Shown: positions 7,940 to 15,992 of the stretch, in pieces
Numbering within the stretch: the first letter of the stretch is position 1
Layout: each line of letters opens with the position of its first letter
Assembly (NCBI RefSeq): GCF_001704295.1
Contig: NZ_CP012334.1
Coordinates: forward strand, 1,376,084-1,440,083
From: Bordetella sp. H567
GTDB lineage: Bacteria; Pseudomonadota; Gammaproteobacteria; Burkholderiales; Burkholderiaceae_B
DNA length: 64,000 nt
Reading direction: 5' to 3'
Made by a program: the position numbers and the translations under genes
The notes under the pieces: generated by a model
Database searches by the model: none
The model's input: only the letters and a program-made list of their open reading frames with translations
What the model was told of the DNA's origin: nothing

Positions 7940-8710
7940 ATGTACCAACTCGATGTTCTGATCAACGGCTATCCCGGCCGCAGCCTGTTCCATGGCAGCC
8001 TGGGCTGGAGCACCACGACACTGCTGCGCGGCGACGGCCGCAATATCCTGGTGGACGTCGGCGCCTTCGGCGCGCGCCATCTGCTGAAGAAGCAGCTGAC
8101 CGAATTGCGCATGGATGCCGCCGACATCACCGATGTCGTGCTCACGCATGCGCACTACGACCACTCGGTGAATTTCACCTTGTTCCCCAACGCCACGGTG
8201 TGGATCGGCGACCGCGAACTGGAATGGGCCGCGGCCCAGCCGCCCGGCTTCGATCCGCTGCCCGAGCTGTATGTCCGCGAGCTGACGGTCTCGCCGCGCG
8301 TGCGCCGCATCGCCGACGGCGAAAGTTTCCTGCCGGGCTTCACGGCGATCGTCGCGCCTGGCCACACGCCGGGGCATCTGCTTTTCACCGTATCGGGCGC
8401 GGCGCAACCGCTGCTGTTCACCGGCGACGCCGCGAAAAACCGCGCCGAACTGCTCAGCATGACGGTCAACGACACCTACGATATGCAGGTCAGCCGTGCG
8501 ACGCTGGAACTGATCTGGGCGACATGGCGCCGTCATCCCGATACCCTGCTGATCCCCGGACATGACCTGTGCATGCGCCTGGACGACAAAGGCGAACCCG
8601 TCTATGTCGGCGAACGGCGCGCCGCCATGAATGCCTGGTTCGGCGAAAACCTGGAACCTACCGTCATCGACCTGTGCTGCGGCGGCGAAACGGCCCGCTA
8701 CAGCGCCTGA
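7940..8710 (+). CDS. Metallo-beta-lactamase-fold hydrolase
   Basis: This 256-residue protein carries the metal-binding motif THAHYDHS near residue 68, a second histidine in VAPGHTPGH near 140, and FTGDAA near 164 for the bridging aspartate. These support a dinuclear zinc hydrolase of the lactonase/glyoxalase II type. There is no signal peptide, so it is cytoplasmic. The start at 7940 follows AGGGCGAA. Related proteins include lactonases and N-acyl-homoserine-lactone hydrolases. In this context a lactone- or thioester-opening step is more likely than antibiotic resistance. Confidence 0.85.
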   Translation: MYQLDVLINGYPGRSLFHGSLGWSTTTLLRGDGRNILVDVGAFGARHLLKKQLTELRMDAADITDVVLTHAHYDHSVNFTLFPNATVWIGDRELEWAAAQPPGFDPLPELYVRELTVSPRVRRIADGESFLPGFTAIVAPGHTPGHLLFTVSGAAQPLLFTGDAAKNRAELLSMTVNDTYDMQVSRATLELIWATWRRHPDTLLIPGHDLCMRLDDKGEPVYVGERRAAMNAWFGENLEPTVIDLCCGGETARYSA

Positions 8711-8752
8711 TCCATTTGTCCACCGCCACGGTGCATCCACGAGAGATTCGAC

Positions 8753-9490
8753 ATGCCGCTTGATCCGCAAATCCTAGCCAAGTTCATTCCGACCGGCCGC
8801 CTGCGTGCGTCCATCAATGTCGGCAATCCCATCCTGGCGCGCCGCGACGACGGCCCCGGCGGCGCGGCGGGCGTGTCCGTCGACCTGGCCCGCGCGTTCG
8901 CCAAGCGGCTGGGCGTGGAGTTGGAATTGGTGGTGTTCGACAGCGCAGGCAAATCGGTGGACGCGGTGACGGCCGAGCAGGCGGACATCGGCTTTTTCGC
9001 CATCGATCCCGTGCGCGGCGCCGGAATCAATTTCACCGACGCGTATGTGCTGATCGAAGGCGCCTACCTGGTGCGCGAGGATTCGCCGTTGCGCGATCGC
9101 GCCGAAGTCGATCGTTCCGGCACCCGCGTCACCGTGGGCAAGGGTAGCGCGTATGACCTGTACCTGACGCGCGAGCTGAAGCAGGCCGAGATCGTGCGCG
9201 CCCCGACTTCGCCGGCCGTCGTGGACTTCTTCCTTGCGGAAAAGACCGAGGTCGCCGCCGGGGTCAAACAGCAGCTGGAAGCCGATATGCAACGCGTGCC
9301 GGGCCTGCGCCTGCTGCCGGGCAGCTTCATGGTGATCCGCCAGGCGATGGGCATGCCCAAGGGCCGAGGCGACGCGGCGGCCAATGAACTGCGCGCCTTC
9401 GTCGAAGAAATGAAGGCCAATGGTTTCGTGGCCGAGGCCCTGAAGCGCCACAAGATCGAAGGCGCCGCCGTCGCTCCCGCATCGGCTTGA
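8753..9490 (+). CDS. Family-3-type solute-binding domain protein without a signal peptide
   Basis: This 245-residue protein matches the amino-acid-type (SBP_bac_3) binding fold: LRASINVGNPIL at the start, GVSVDLARAFAKRLGVELELV near residue 40, then IGFFAIDPVRGAGINFTDAY. Such receptors are normally exported or lipid-anchored, but this one begins MPLDPQILAKFIPTGR with no hydrophobic signal. It therefore looks cytoplasmic unless the start is wrong, and I see no upstream in-frame candidate encoding a signal. It may be an intracellular ligand-binding protein or an enzyme of the cyclohexadienyl-dehydratase type. It is the last gene of the operon. Confidence 0.75.
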   Translation: MPLDPQILAKFIPTGRLRASINVGNPILARRDDGPGGAAGVSVDLARAFAKRLGVELELVVFDSAGKSVDAVTAEQADIGFFAIDPVRGAGINFTDAYVLIEGAYLVREDSPLRDRAEVDRSGTRVTVGKGSAYDLYLTRELKQAEIVRAPTSPAVVDFFLAEKTEVAAGVKQQLEADMQRVPGLRLLPGSFMVIRQAMGMPKGRGDAAANELRAFVEEMKANGFVAEALKRHKIEGAAVAPASA

Positions 9491-9508
9491 CCGTTACGGC
9501 GCATGAAG

Positions 9509-9541
9509 GCCGGCAGGGCGTGTGCCCCGCCGGCTTTTTTT
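9509..9541 (+). terminator. Rho-independent terminator of the first operon
   Basis: GCCGGCAGGGC (9509-9519) pairs with GCCCCGCCGGC (9524-9534), with one A/C mismatch and a GTGT loop, followed by seven T (9535-9541). It lies 19 bases after the last stop and closes the 603-9490 operon. Confidence 0.9.
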
Positions 9542-9717
9542 ATTTCGGGACGACTCGCCCGGTGCGAGGCGCCCTCCAGCGCGAACGAGCCCTGGCTTCC
9601 GCGGACGACGCCCGCCTCGATGGTGCATTGATCTTGCTCATTCTTGGTGCATGAACTTGGACCTCAGGCGATGCAGAATAGTCATGCCATTTCAATTTCA
9701 GGTAGGAGTACCCAGGC

Positions 9718-10134
9718 ATGAACGTTCGCCACATCGCCGCCGCCCTCTGCTCGACCGCATTGCTCGCCTGGGCTGGCCCCTCGCTAGCGCATGGGGAGGG
9801 TGACAAGGTCACGCCCAATTTCCAACAAGCCATCCCCAATATCCCTGGAAAGTCCCTGATTGCGGTAGAGGTGGACTATCCGCCCGGCGGCGCTTCCGTA
9901 CCGCACGTGCATGCCAAGTCGGCGTTCATCTATGCCTATGTCGTATCCGGCGCGGTTGAATCCAAGGTCAACAATGGCGAGACCCGTGTCTACAAGGCGG
10001 GCCAGAGCTGGTCGGAGCCGCCGGGCGCAAGCCATCCGGTCAGCCGCAACGCGAGCAAAACCGAGCCTGCAAAGTTGCTGGCGGTCTTTGTCGTCGATAC
10101 CAGCGATAAGGAACTGACAACGCCGACCAAGTAA
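9718..10134 (+). CDS. Exported cupin-domain protein
   Basis: This small protein (138 residues) has a signal peptide ending about residue 24 (GPSLA/HGEG). A single cupin barrel follows: PHVHAKSAFIYAYVVSG supplies the metal-binding histidines of motif 1 and EPPGASHPVSRN lies in motif 2. It is expected in the periplasm. A GGTAGGAG ribosome site precedes the ATG. The next gene begins 35 bp downstream, so the two are probably co-transcribed. The substrate is unknown; similar cupins are often annotated as possible quercetin-dioxygenase-like or sugar-binding proteins without proof. Confidence 0.85.
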   Translation: MNVRHIAAALCSTALLAWAGPSLAHGEGDKVTPNFQQAIPNIPGKSLIAVEVDYPPGGASVPHVHAKSAFIYAYVVSGAVESKVNNGETRVYKAGQSWSEPPGASHPVSRNASKTEPAKLLAVFVVDTSDKELTTPTK

Positions 10135-10169
10135 TCTAAGAGGGGGGAGCCCACAGGAAAGGAGTAAAC

Positions 10170-11084
10170 ATGAAAATCTTTATCGCAGGCGCCACTGGCG
10201 TCATCGGTCTTCCCCTGGTGCGTTCCCTGGTGACGCTCGGGCACGAGGTCGTGGGCATGACCCGCGGGGGCCATGGCCTGTCGGCGCTCAAGGAAGTGGG
10301 CGCGTCGGCAACGGCCGTCGATGCGCTCGACGCGGCAGCGGTTCGCGAAGCCGTGGGCCATGCCCGGCCGGACGTTGTGATCGACCAGTTGACCTGGTTG
10401 CCACGCACACCCGCCGAGGTCTTCGCGTCCTTGCCCCAGGACACCCGTCTGCACGAGGTGGGCGGCGCCAATCTGCTCGCGGCGGCACAGGCGGCCGGGG
10501 CCAAACGGTACATCATGCAGTCCCGTGGCTTTTTCCTGGAGGGTGCGGGCGGCCAATTGGCGGACGAGTCGGCAAGGATGCGGAGCGACGCGCCCGGCGT
10601 GGTGGGCGATTCCACGCGTGTGTTCGACGCCTATGAGGCCAATGTCCTGGACGCCGCGCTGGAGGGCGTCGTGCTGCGCTACGGCTTTTTCTATGGGCCC
10701 GGCACCTGGTACCGCCCCGACGGTGCGGTCGCGGACCAGCTGCGTGCCGGTACGGCAGGCATACTGGGCGAGGGCAACGCGCCCTGGTCTTTCGTCCATA
10801 TCGACGATGCGGTGGCGGCCACGGTCGCCGCGCTGGATGGACCGGCCGGCGTCTACAACATCGTCGACGATAGCCCGCTGCCGGCGGGCGAGCACCTTCG
10901 TGCGCTGGCGCGCTGGGTTGGCGCGGACGAACCGAAACAGATCCTCGATCCCGCGGAGCTTCAGGCGATCGGGCCGGAAGCCCTGTATTACCACACGCGG
11001 CTTTCCGGCGCGTCCAATCTTCGCGCGAAGTCGCTGCTTGGATTCAGGCCCCGCCGCCTCTTGTGGCTGCAGCCGGGCACGTAA
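10170..11084 (+). CDS. NAD(P)-dependent epimerase/dehydratase family protein
   Basis: This 304-residue extended-SDR protein starts with the dinucleotide motif IFIAGATGVIGLPLVRSL. DQLTWLPRTP and YIMQSRGFF follow in the regions expected for the cofactor and substrate strands. The classical YxxxK catalytic pair is not obvious, so it may be an atypical NAD(P)-binding or reductase-like member. AAAGGAG lies upstream of the ATG. It is convergent with the LysR gene that ends at 11123. The function is unassigned. Confidence 0.82.
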   Translation: MKIFIAGATGVIGLPLVRSLVTLGHEVVGMTRGGHGLSALKEVGASATAVDALDAAAVREAVGHARPDVVIDQLTWLPRTPAEVFASLPQDTRLHEVGGANLLAAAQAAGAKRYIMQSRGFFLEGAGGQLADESARMRSDAPGVVGDSTRVFDAYEANVLDAALEGVVLRYGFFYGPGTWYRPDGAVADQLRAGTAGILGEGNAPWSFVHIDDAVAATVAALDGPAGVYNIVDDSPLPAGEHLRALARWVGADEPKQILDPAELQAIGPEALYYHTRLSGASNLRAKSLLGFRPRRLLWLQPGT

Positions 11085-11122
11085 AGCGCCCGGCGTACGA
11101 AGGGGCTGGCGTCCGGCGCGGC

Positions 11123-12019
11123 CTACATTCTTCGGGCGGGCGTGGGCGCCTCCACCACCCGCGCGATGAAGGCGTCCAGCGCCGGGTTGTCGTAGCGCTC
11201 GTGCCAGGCCAGGTAGATGTCCGCATACAGCTTGGTGCGCGCCAGCGGCAGGAAGGACACGCCGTCCAGTCGTAGTTCGCGGGCGGACCCCGGCACCAGG
11301 CCGACACCCAGGCCGGCGCGTACCAGCCCCAGCAGCGTATGCGTCTGGCCGGCATGTTGGACGTAATCCGGCTCGACGCCGGCCGCGCCCAGGGCGGCGG
11401 CGATCCGGTCGTAGAAGTACTTGCCTTCGCTGGGCGCGTAGGCGACGAACGGCTGGCGGTGCAGGGCGCTCAGCGGCACGGCCTGGTAGGCCAGCAGCGG
11501 CGATTTGCGCGGGACCGCCAGCACCAGGGGCTCGCGTTCGATCAGTCGGTGCGCCAGCCCGTCCTGCCGCGGCAGATGGCGGGCCAGCATGGCGTCCAGT
11601 TCGCCGGCCACCAGCAGCCGGCCCAGGTCGGTGGAGACACGCTCGCGCAGTTCGATGTCCACGTCGGGCAACAGCTTGCGCGCCTTCATGACCCAGTCCG
11701 GCACCAGGCGATAGGCCGCCACGGCGGTGAACCCCAGCGTGATGTGCCCGGCTTCCCCGCCGGAAGCGCGCCGCGCGCTGGAGACGGCGCGCGCGGAATA
11801 CGCCAGCAGATGGCGTGCGTCGCGCAGAAAGCGGCGGCCGGCCGATGTCAGGGTGACGACACGGCTGCTGCGTTCCAGCAGGGTCACGCCCAGGCCTTGC
11901 TCCAGCAATTGGATCTGCCGGCTGAGCGGCGGCTGGGTCATGCACAGGCGGGCCGCCGCGTGGCCGAAGTGCAGCTCTTCCGCGACGGCCACGAAGCATT
12001 CGAGTTGGCGCAGGTCCAT
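11123..12019 (-). CDS. LysR-type transcriptional regulator
   Basis: This 298-residue regulator has the N-terminal winged helix-turn-helix MDLRQLECFVAVAEELHFGH, with RLCMTQPPLSRQIQLLEQ as the recognition region, then a periplasmic-binding-protein-like effector domain. The start at 12019 is chosen because LysR proteins begin at this residue; longer in-frame starts add non-homologous sequence. It is divergent from the Bug gene at 12328, the usual layout for LysR control of a transport/catabolic unit. Confidence 0.92.
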   Translation of the reverse strand: MDLRQLECFVAVAEELHFGHAAARLCMTQPPLSRQIQLLEQGLGVTLLERSSRVVTLTSAGRRFLRDARHLLAYSARAVSSARRASGGEAGHITLGFTAVAAYRLVPDWVMKARKLLPDVDIELRERVSTDLGRLLVAGELDAMLARHLPRQDGLAHRLIEREPLVLAVPRKSPLLAYQAVPLSALHRQPFVAYAPSEGKYFYDRIAAALGAAGVEPDYVQHAGQTHTLLGLVRAGLGVGLVPGSARELRLDGVSFLPLARTKLYADIYLAWHERYDNPALDAFIARVVEAPTPARRM

Positions 12020-12021
12020 CG

Positions 12022-12111
12022 ATACAAATCCTGTATGGGTTGGATAGGTCCGCCCACGCCCCATGCGCGCGTACGCTGTGGGGCCGCGGCCTATCGATAT
12101 AAGCCTTGTAT
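12022..12111. promoter_or_regulatory. Two LysR-type T-N11-A sites 75 bp apart
   Basis: ATACAAATCCTGTAT at 12022-12036 is a perfect dyad (ATACA/TGTAT). ATATAAGCCTTGTAT at 12097-12111 is a near copy in the same orientation. Both fit the T-N11-A rule, and both are preceded by TCG. One abuts the LysR start codon (autoregulation). The other is centred near -69 relative to the predicted start of the divergent transcript, the normal activation position. Confidence 0.65.
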
Positions 12112-12136
12112 TGATCGTTGCCATTTATAGCTTGAT

Positions 12137-12166
12137 CGGACAGGCCAGGGAAATCGTTCCTATACT
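12137..12166 (+). promoter_or_regulatory. Candidate promoter for the Bug/2-hydroxyacid dehydrogenase unit
   Basis: TATACT at 12161-12166 is a good -10 box. The -35 region CGGACA at 12137-12142 (18-bp spacer) is weak, as expected for an activator-dependent promoter. The transcript would start near 12173, leaving a leader of about 155 nt before 12328, in which I see no other element. Confidence 0.45.
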
Positions 12167-12327
12167 CCTGCCTCGACACGTATCGGCCCGCGGCCTTCAT
12201 CCGGAAGGCAGGTCCGGTTGGGGGCAGGCCGGCGCAGACCGGCCCCACTGCCGGCACGGCGCGGCCGAGGCCCATGGCCCTGGCGCGCATCCCGCGTCGC
12301 CGTGTCGCCATCGAAGAGGAGACGACA

Positions 12328-13320
12328 ATGAGGACGAAGCAAGTTGCGCGCTTGCGCGTACGGATGATGGCGGCCGCCTTCGCGCTGGCCGCAACGCTGC
12401 CGGGCGCGGGCCGCGCCGCCGACGATTTTCCCACTCGGCCCATCAGCCTCATCGTGCCGTTTTCGCCGGGCGGGGGCACCGATATCTCCGCGCGCCTGCT
12501 GGCCGCGGCGCTGGGCCAGCAGATGAATGCCTCCGTGGTGGTCGACAACCGCCCGGGCGCGGGCGGGCAGATCGCCGCCGACCTGGTGGCGCGCGCCACG
12601 CCCGACGGCTACACGCTGCTGTTCGCCAATTCCGGCATGCTGGCCATCAATCCGTGGCTGTACAAGCTGCACAGCGATCCGGCCAAGGCCTACGTGCCGG
12701 TTTCGCTGTTCTCCGACCTGCCCTTCGTCCTGGTCGTTCCCACCACCCTGCAGGCCCAGTCCGTCGCCGAGCTCGTCGCGATGGCCAGGTCGCAGCCGGG
12801 CGCGCATACCTTCGCCAGCTCGGGCACGGGCGGCGCGCCGCACCTGGCGGGCGAGATCTTCCAGCAAGCCACGGGCGTGCAGCTGACCCACGTCCCCTAC
12901 AAGGGCGGCGGGCCGGCGATGACCGACCTGATGGCCGGGCGCGTCGATATGCTGTTCGCGTCCGTGCTGGAGACGGTCACGTACGTGAATGCCGGCAAGC
13001 TGCGCGCGCTGGCGGTGACCGGGCCGGCGCGTTCGCCCGTGATGCCGGACGTGCCCACGTTGGACGAGGCCGGCGTGTCGAACGCGCAGACGGGCTCGTG
13101 GACGGCGGTCCTGGCGCCCGCCGGCACGCCGCAGGCCATCGTCGATAAACTGTCGCTCGCGATCCGCCAGGTCGCTGCGCTGCCGGACGTCAAGGAAAAG
13201 CTGGTCTCGCAAGGCGCGGTGCCGCACGGCTCCACGCCGCAGGAACTGGCCGAGCTTGCCGCGCGCGAACGCGCGCGCTACGGCGATATCATCAAACAGC
13301 GCAAGCTGCACGTCGACTAG
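12328..13320 (+). CDS. Bug/TctC family solute-binding protein
   Basis: This 330-residue protein has a long twin-basic N-terminus (RTKQVARLRVR) before a hydrophobic core ending GRAA, then ISLIVPFSPGGGTDISARLL. The start at 12328 follows GAGGAGA; an upstream in-frame ATG at 12274 has no comparable site. It is divergent from its likely regulator at 11123 and followed at 43 bp by a 2-hydroxyacid dehydrogenase, suggesting a hydroxy acid or related carboxylate as ligand. Confidence 0.92.
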   Translation: MRTKQVARLRVRMMAAAFALAATLPGAGRAADDFPTRPISLIVPFSPGGGTDISARLLAAALGQQMNASVVVDNRPGAGGQIAADLVARATPDGYTLLFANSGMLAINPWLYKLHSDPAKAYVPVSLFSDLPFVLVVPTTLQAQSVAELVAMARSQPGAHTFASSGTGGAPHLAGEIFQQATGVQLTHVPYKGGGPAMTDLMAGRVDMLFASVLETVTYVNAGKLRALAVTGPARSPVMPDVPTLDEAGVSNAQTGSWTAVLAPAGTPQAIVDKLSLAIRQVAALPDVKEKLVSQGAVPHGSTPQELAELAARERARYGDIIKQRKLHVD

Positions 13321-13363
13321 CCTGGCCGATATGCGGATGGCGCCCACGCTACGATCCCGACCC

Positions 13364-14398
13364 ATGCAGAAATTTTCCGACCCAAGCAAGACAACCGCGC
13401 CGTCCGGCGCGGCAGACGGCGCGGCTTCATCCGCCGCCAGGACGGCCGGCGCCGCGCGCGCCGAACTGCTGATGGCCGGCCCTCTGTTGCCGGACCTGAT
13501 GGCGCGCATCGAGGCGAAGTACCGCGTCCATCGATGGTGGGAGATCGACGATCGCGCCGGCTTCCTCGCGCGGCATGGGCCGGCCATACGCGGCATCGCC
13601 ACCAGCGGGCGCCACGGCGCCACGCGCGACATGATTTCGTCCCTGCCGGCGCTGGAGGTGATCGTCAGCTTCGGCGTGGGCGTCGACCCCATCGATATGG
13701 CCGGGGCGCGCCAGCACGGCGTCGTCGTGGCCAATACGCCCGGCGTGCTGGACGATTGCGTCGCCGACACGGCGCTGGCGCTGATGCTGTCCGTATCGCG
13801 GCGCATCTGCGAACTGGACCGCTTCGTGCGCGCGGGACGCTGGCGCAAGGAATCGCCGCCGATGGGACGCAAGCTCGGCGGGCGGCGCTGCGGCATCCTG
13901 GGCCTGGGCAACATCGGCAGGCAGATCGCGCGCCGCGCCGAGGCCTTCGGCATGGAGATCGCCTACCACAATCGATCGCCGCGCGCGGATGCACCGGCGC
14001 ACTACCTGTATTGCGCCGACGTCCATGCGCTGGCGCGGGAAAGCGACATCCTGGTGTTGTCCTTGCCGGGCGGCGGCGATACGCGCAAGCTGGTCGACCA
14101 GCGCGTGATCGATGCCCTGGGGCCGCAGGGCATCCTGGTCAACGTATCGCGCGGCAGCGTGGTCGATCAGGACGCGCTGGTCCTGGCGCTGCGCGAAGGG
14201 CGGTTGGCCGGCGCGGGGCTGGATGTCTTCGAGAACGAACCGGACGTGCCCGCGGCGCTATGCGCGATGGAGCAGGTGGTGCTGTCGCCGCACATTGGCA
14301 GCAGCACGGTCGAAACGCGCCAGGCCATGGCGGAGCTGGTCCTGGCGAATCTGGATGGGTGGTTCGAACATCGCCGGGTGCTGACGCCAGTGGCTTGA
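13364..14398 (+). CDS. D-isomer-specific 2-hydroxyacid dehydrogenase (hydroxyphenylpyruvate/glyoxylate reductase type)
   Basis: This protein of about 344 residues contains the Rossmann motif GILGLGNIGRQIARR near residue 181, the catalytic arginine in NVSRGSVVD near 262, the glutamate region NEPDVP near 291 and the catalytic histidine in LSPHIGSST near 308. It reduces 2-keto acids with NAD(P)H or runs in reverse. The start is uncertain: ATG 13364 is preferred, while 13331 is also in frame and gives 11 more residues. The first 30 residues are Ala/Ser-rich and poorly conserved. It probably forms an operon with the Bug at 12328. Confidence 0.87.
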   Translation: MQKFSDPSKTTAPSGAADGAASSAARTAGAARAELLMAGPLLPDLMARIEAKYRVHRWWEIDDRAGFLARHGPAIRGIATSGRHGATRDMISSLPALEVIVSFGVGVDPIDMAGARQHGVVVANTPGVLDDCVADTALALMLSVSRRICELDRFVRAGRWRKESPPMGRKLGGRRCGILGLGNIGRQIARRAEAFGMEIAYHNRSPRADAPAHYLYCADVHALARESDILVLSLPGGGDTRKLVDQRVIDALGPQGILVNVSRGSVVDQDALVLALREGRLAGAGLDVFENEPDVPAALCAMEQVVLSPHIGSSTVETRQAMAELVLANLDGWFEHRRVLTPVA

Positions 14399-14463
14399 TC
14401 CGCGCCGCGGGCGCGACCCAGCGGCAGGAAGGGCGCAGGGAACCCGTGCCGGACTGGGGGCCT

Positions 14464-15720
14464 TCACGCGGCCGCGCTGCTGCGCGTTTCTCCGAGCATC
14501 GCATCGGCGATGCGCACCGCGGTATTCACGGAATCCGTCAGCCCAAGATGGCCATGCCCCGCGGCCAGCCACAAGCCCGGCTGGCCCGGCACTTCGCCGA
14601 TCACCGGCACGGAATCCGGCATGCAGGGCCGATGTCCCATCCATTGGGTACTGGGCGCCTGCCCGATGCCCGCGAAGGTCTCGCGCGCGATCCGTTCCAG
14701 TACCTGGCCGCGCCGTGGATCCGGCGCGCGCGACAGCCCGGCGATTTCCACCGTGCCGCCCACGCGCAGTCCTTCTTCCATCGGCGTGACGAAGATCTTG
14801 CGGTCCGCCAGCACGACCGTGCGCGAGATCGTCGGCGACGCGCCCTGGAACTGCACGTGATAGCCGCGCTGGCTTTCCAGCTGCAGCCGCACGCCCAACG
14901 GGCGCAGCAGAGGCGGCGTCCACGCGCCGGCGGCGACCACGACGTGCTGGAAATCATGCCGCGCGCCGTCGACGGTGAGCGACCAGCCGCCGTCTGCGCG
15001 TTGCGGTGTGCCGGCGTGGCCGCGCAGCAGGGCGCCGCCGCGCGCGCGATAGGCGCGCACCACCGCCTGCACGTAGCGCAGGGGATTCAGGACCGTGGCG
15101 TGGTCGGCCAGGAACAGGCCGATCCGGTAGCGCGGGCCGACGCCCGGCTCCAGCGCCAGGATGCCTTCGCGGTCCAGTTTTTCGAATCGGTAGCCGTACT
15201 GCTCGCGTAGCCGCCAGCCGCCGGCATCCTTGGCCAGCGCCGCTTCGTCGGGATAGAGATGCAGGTGGCCCCGTTGCAGGACGAGCTCCGGCACGCCGAT
15301 TTCGCGCGCCAGCGCCAGGTGGCGCTCCACCGCGCCCGCATGCAGCGCCGCCAGGCGGCGCGCCGCGTCGGCGACGGCGCTGGCGCGCGACGCCGCGACG
15401 AAGCGCGCCAGCCAGGGCAGGGCGCGGGGAAGATAGGACAGCGGCAGGCGCAGGGGGCTTTCCGGATCCAGCAGCATGCCGGGCACGGACTTCAGGATGC
15501 CCGGCATGGCCAGCGGTGCCACGGATCCGGGGCTGATCGCGCCCGAATTGCCGTAGCTGCAGCCGCTGCCCGGTTCGTCGCGATCGATCAGCGTGACCTG
15601 CGCGCCGCGCCGGCACAGCGTATAGGCGGTGACGGCGCCGACGATGCCGGCGCCGATGACGGCGACGCGCATGCCGGAGTGGCCGCCGCCGGCGCTGTAG
15701 GTTCCCGTCGTGTCGCGCAT
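14464..15720 (-). CDS. DadA-like FAD-dependent D-amino-acid dehydrogenase/oxidase
   Basis: This 418-residue flavoprotein has the FAD-binding motif VAVIGAGIVGAVTAY near residue 19 and a C-terminal GHGHLGLTDSVNTA segment typical of DadA/glycine oxidase (DAO) proteins. It would oxidise an amino acid to the imino/keto acid. The start at 15720 is supported by a reconstruction: before the element at 15727-15992 inserted, GAGGA of the upstream GNAT gene lay about 10 bases before this ATG. A second candidate start is Met17 (15672), directly at the FAD motif. The gene now has the element's terminal repeat immediately upstream, so expression may have changed. Confidence 0.87.
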   Translation of the reverse strand: MRDTTGTYSAGGGHSGMRVAVIGAGIVGAVTAYTLCRRGAQVTLIDRDEPGSGCSYGNSGAISPGSVAPLAMPGILKSVPGMLLDPESPLRLPLSYLPRALPWLARFVAASRASAVADAARRLAALHAGAVERHLALAREIGVPELVLQRGHLHLYPDEAALAKDAGGWRLREQYGYRFEKLDREGILALEPGVGPRYRIGLFLADHATVLNPLRYVQAVVRAYRARGGALLRGHAGTPQRADGGWSLTVDGARHDFQHVVVAAGAWTPPLLRPLGVRLQLESQRGYHVQFQGASPTISRTVVLADRKIFVTPMEEGLRVGGTVEIAGLSRAPDPRRGQVLERIARETFAGIGQAPSTQWMGHRPCMPDSVPVIGEVPGQPGLWLAAGHGHLGLTDSVNTAVRIADAMLGETRSSAAA

Positions 15721-15726
15721 CGCTTA

Positions 15727-15992
15727 GGGCCTGTTAACGCTGGAAGGAGCCTCGCACTGGCCGAGTCCGGGGCGGCAGACTAGGCGCGGGCGATGCGGCG
15801 TGGTTAATCCACGTAAGGAGCCCGTAACGACGTATGCCGCCCCGGACTCGGCCAGCCCGAAGGGTGAGTACGCAATCAGGCGCCTGCCTGCGTTGCGAAT
15901 GCTCGCCGTGGCACCACCAAGGCTGCGCTTCGCGCCTTGCCATCCACCTGATTGCGTACTCATGCGAGGCTCCTTCCAGCGTTAACAGGCCC
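15727..15992. mobile_element. 266-bp MITE-like element with 30-bp perfect terminal inverted repeats and TA duplication
   Basis: The ends 15727-15756 and 15963-15992 are perfect 30-bp inverted repeats beginning GGGCCTGTTAACGCTGG. They are flanked by TA on both sides (15725-15726, 15993-15994). Inside are two further perfect hairpins: 15757-15777 with 15835-15855 (21 bp) and 15865-15880 with 15947-15962 (16 bp). Each touches a terminal repeat, giving a Y-shaped fold. No plausible gene fits inside. The TA duplication and GGGCC ends recall IS5-family or Tc1/mariner-like chemistry, an inference. It separates the GNAT and DadA-like genes. Confidence 0.85.

Noticed and set aside
9990-12599. An 869-codon minus-strand frame spanning several genes
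   Set aside because: It runs antisense to the cupin, epimerase and Bug genes and out of frame with the LysR gene; composition is non-protein-like.
15724-15963. Short frames inside the MITE-like element
   Set aside because: They lie within the inverted-repeat structure, have no ribosome site and no transposase features.
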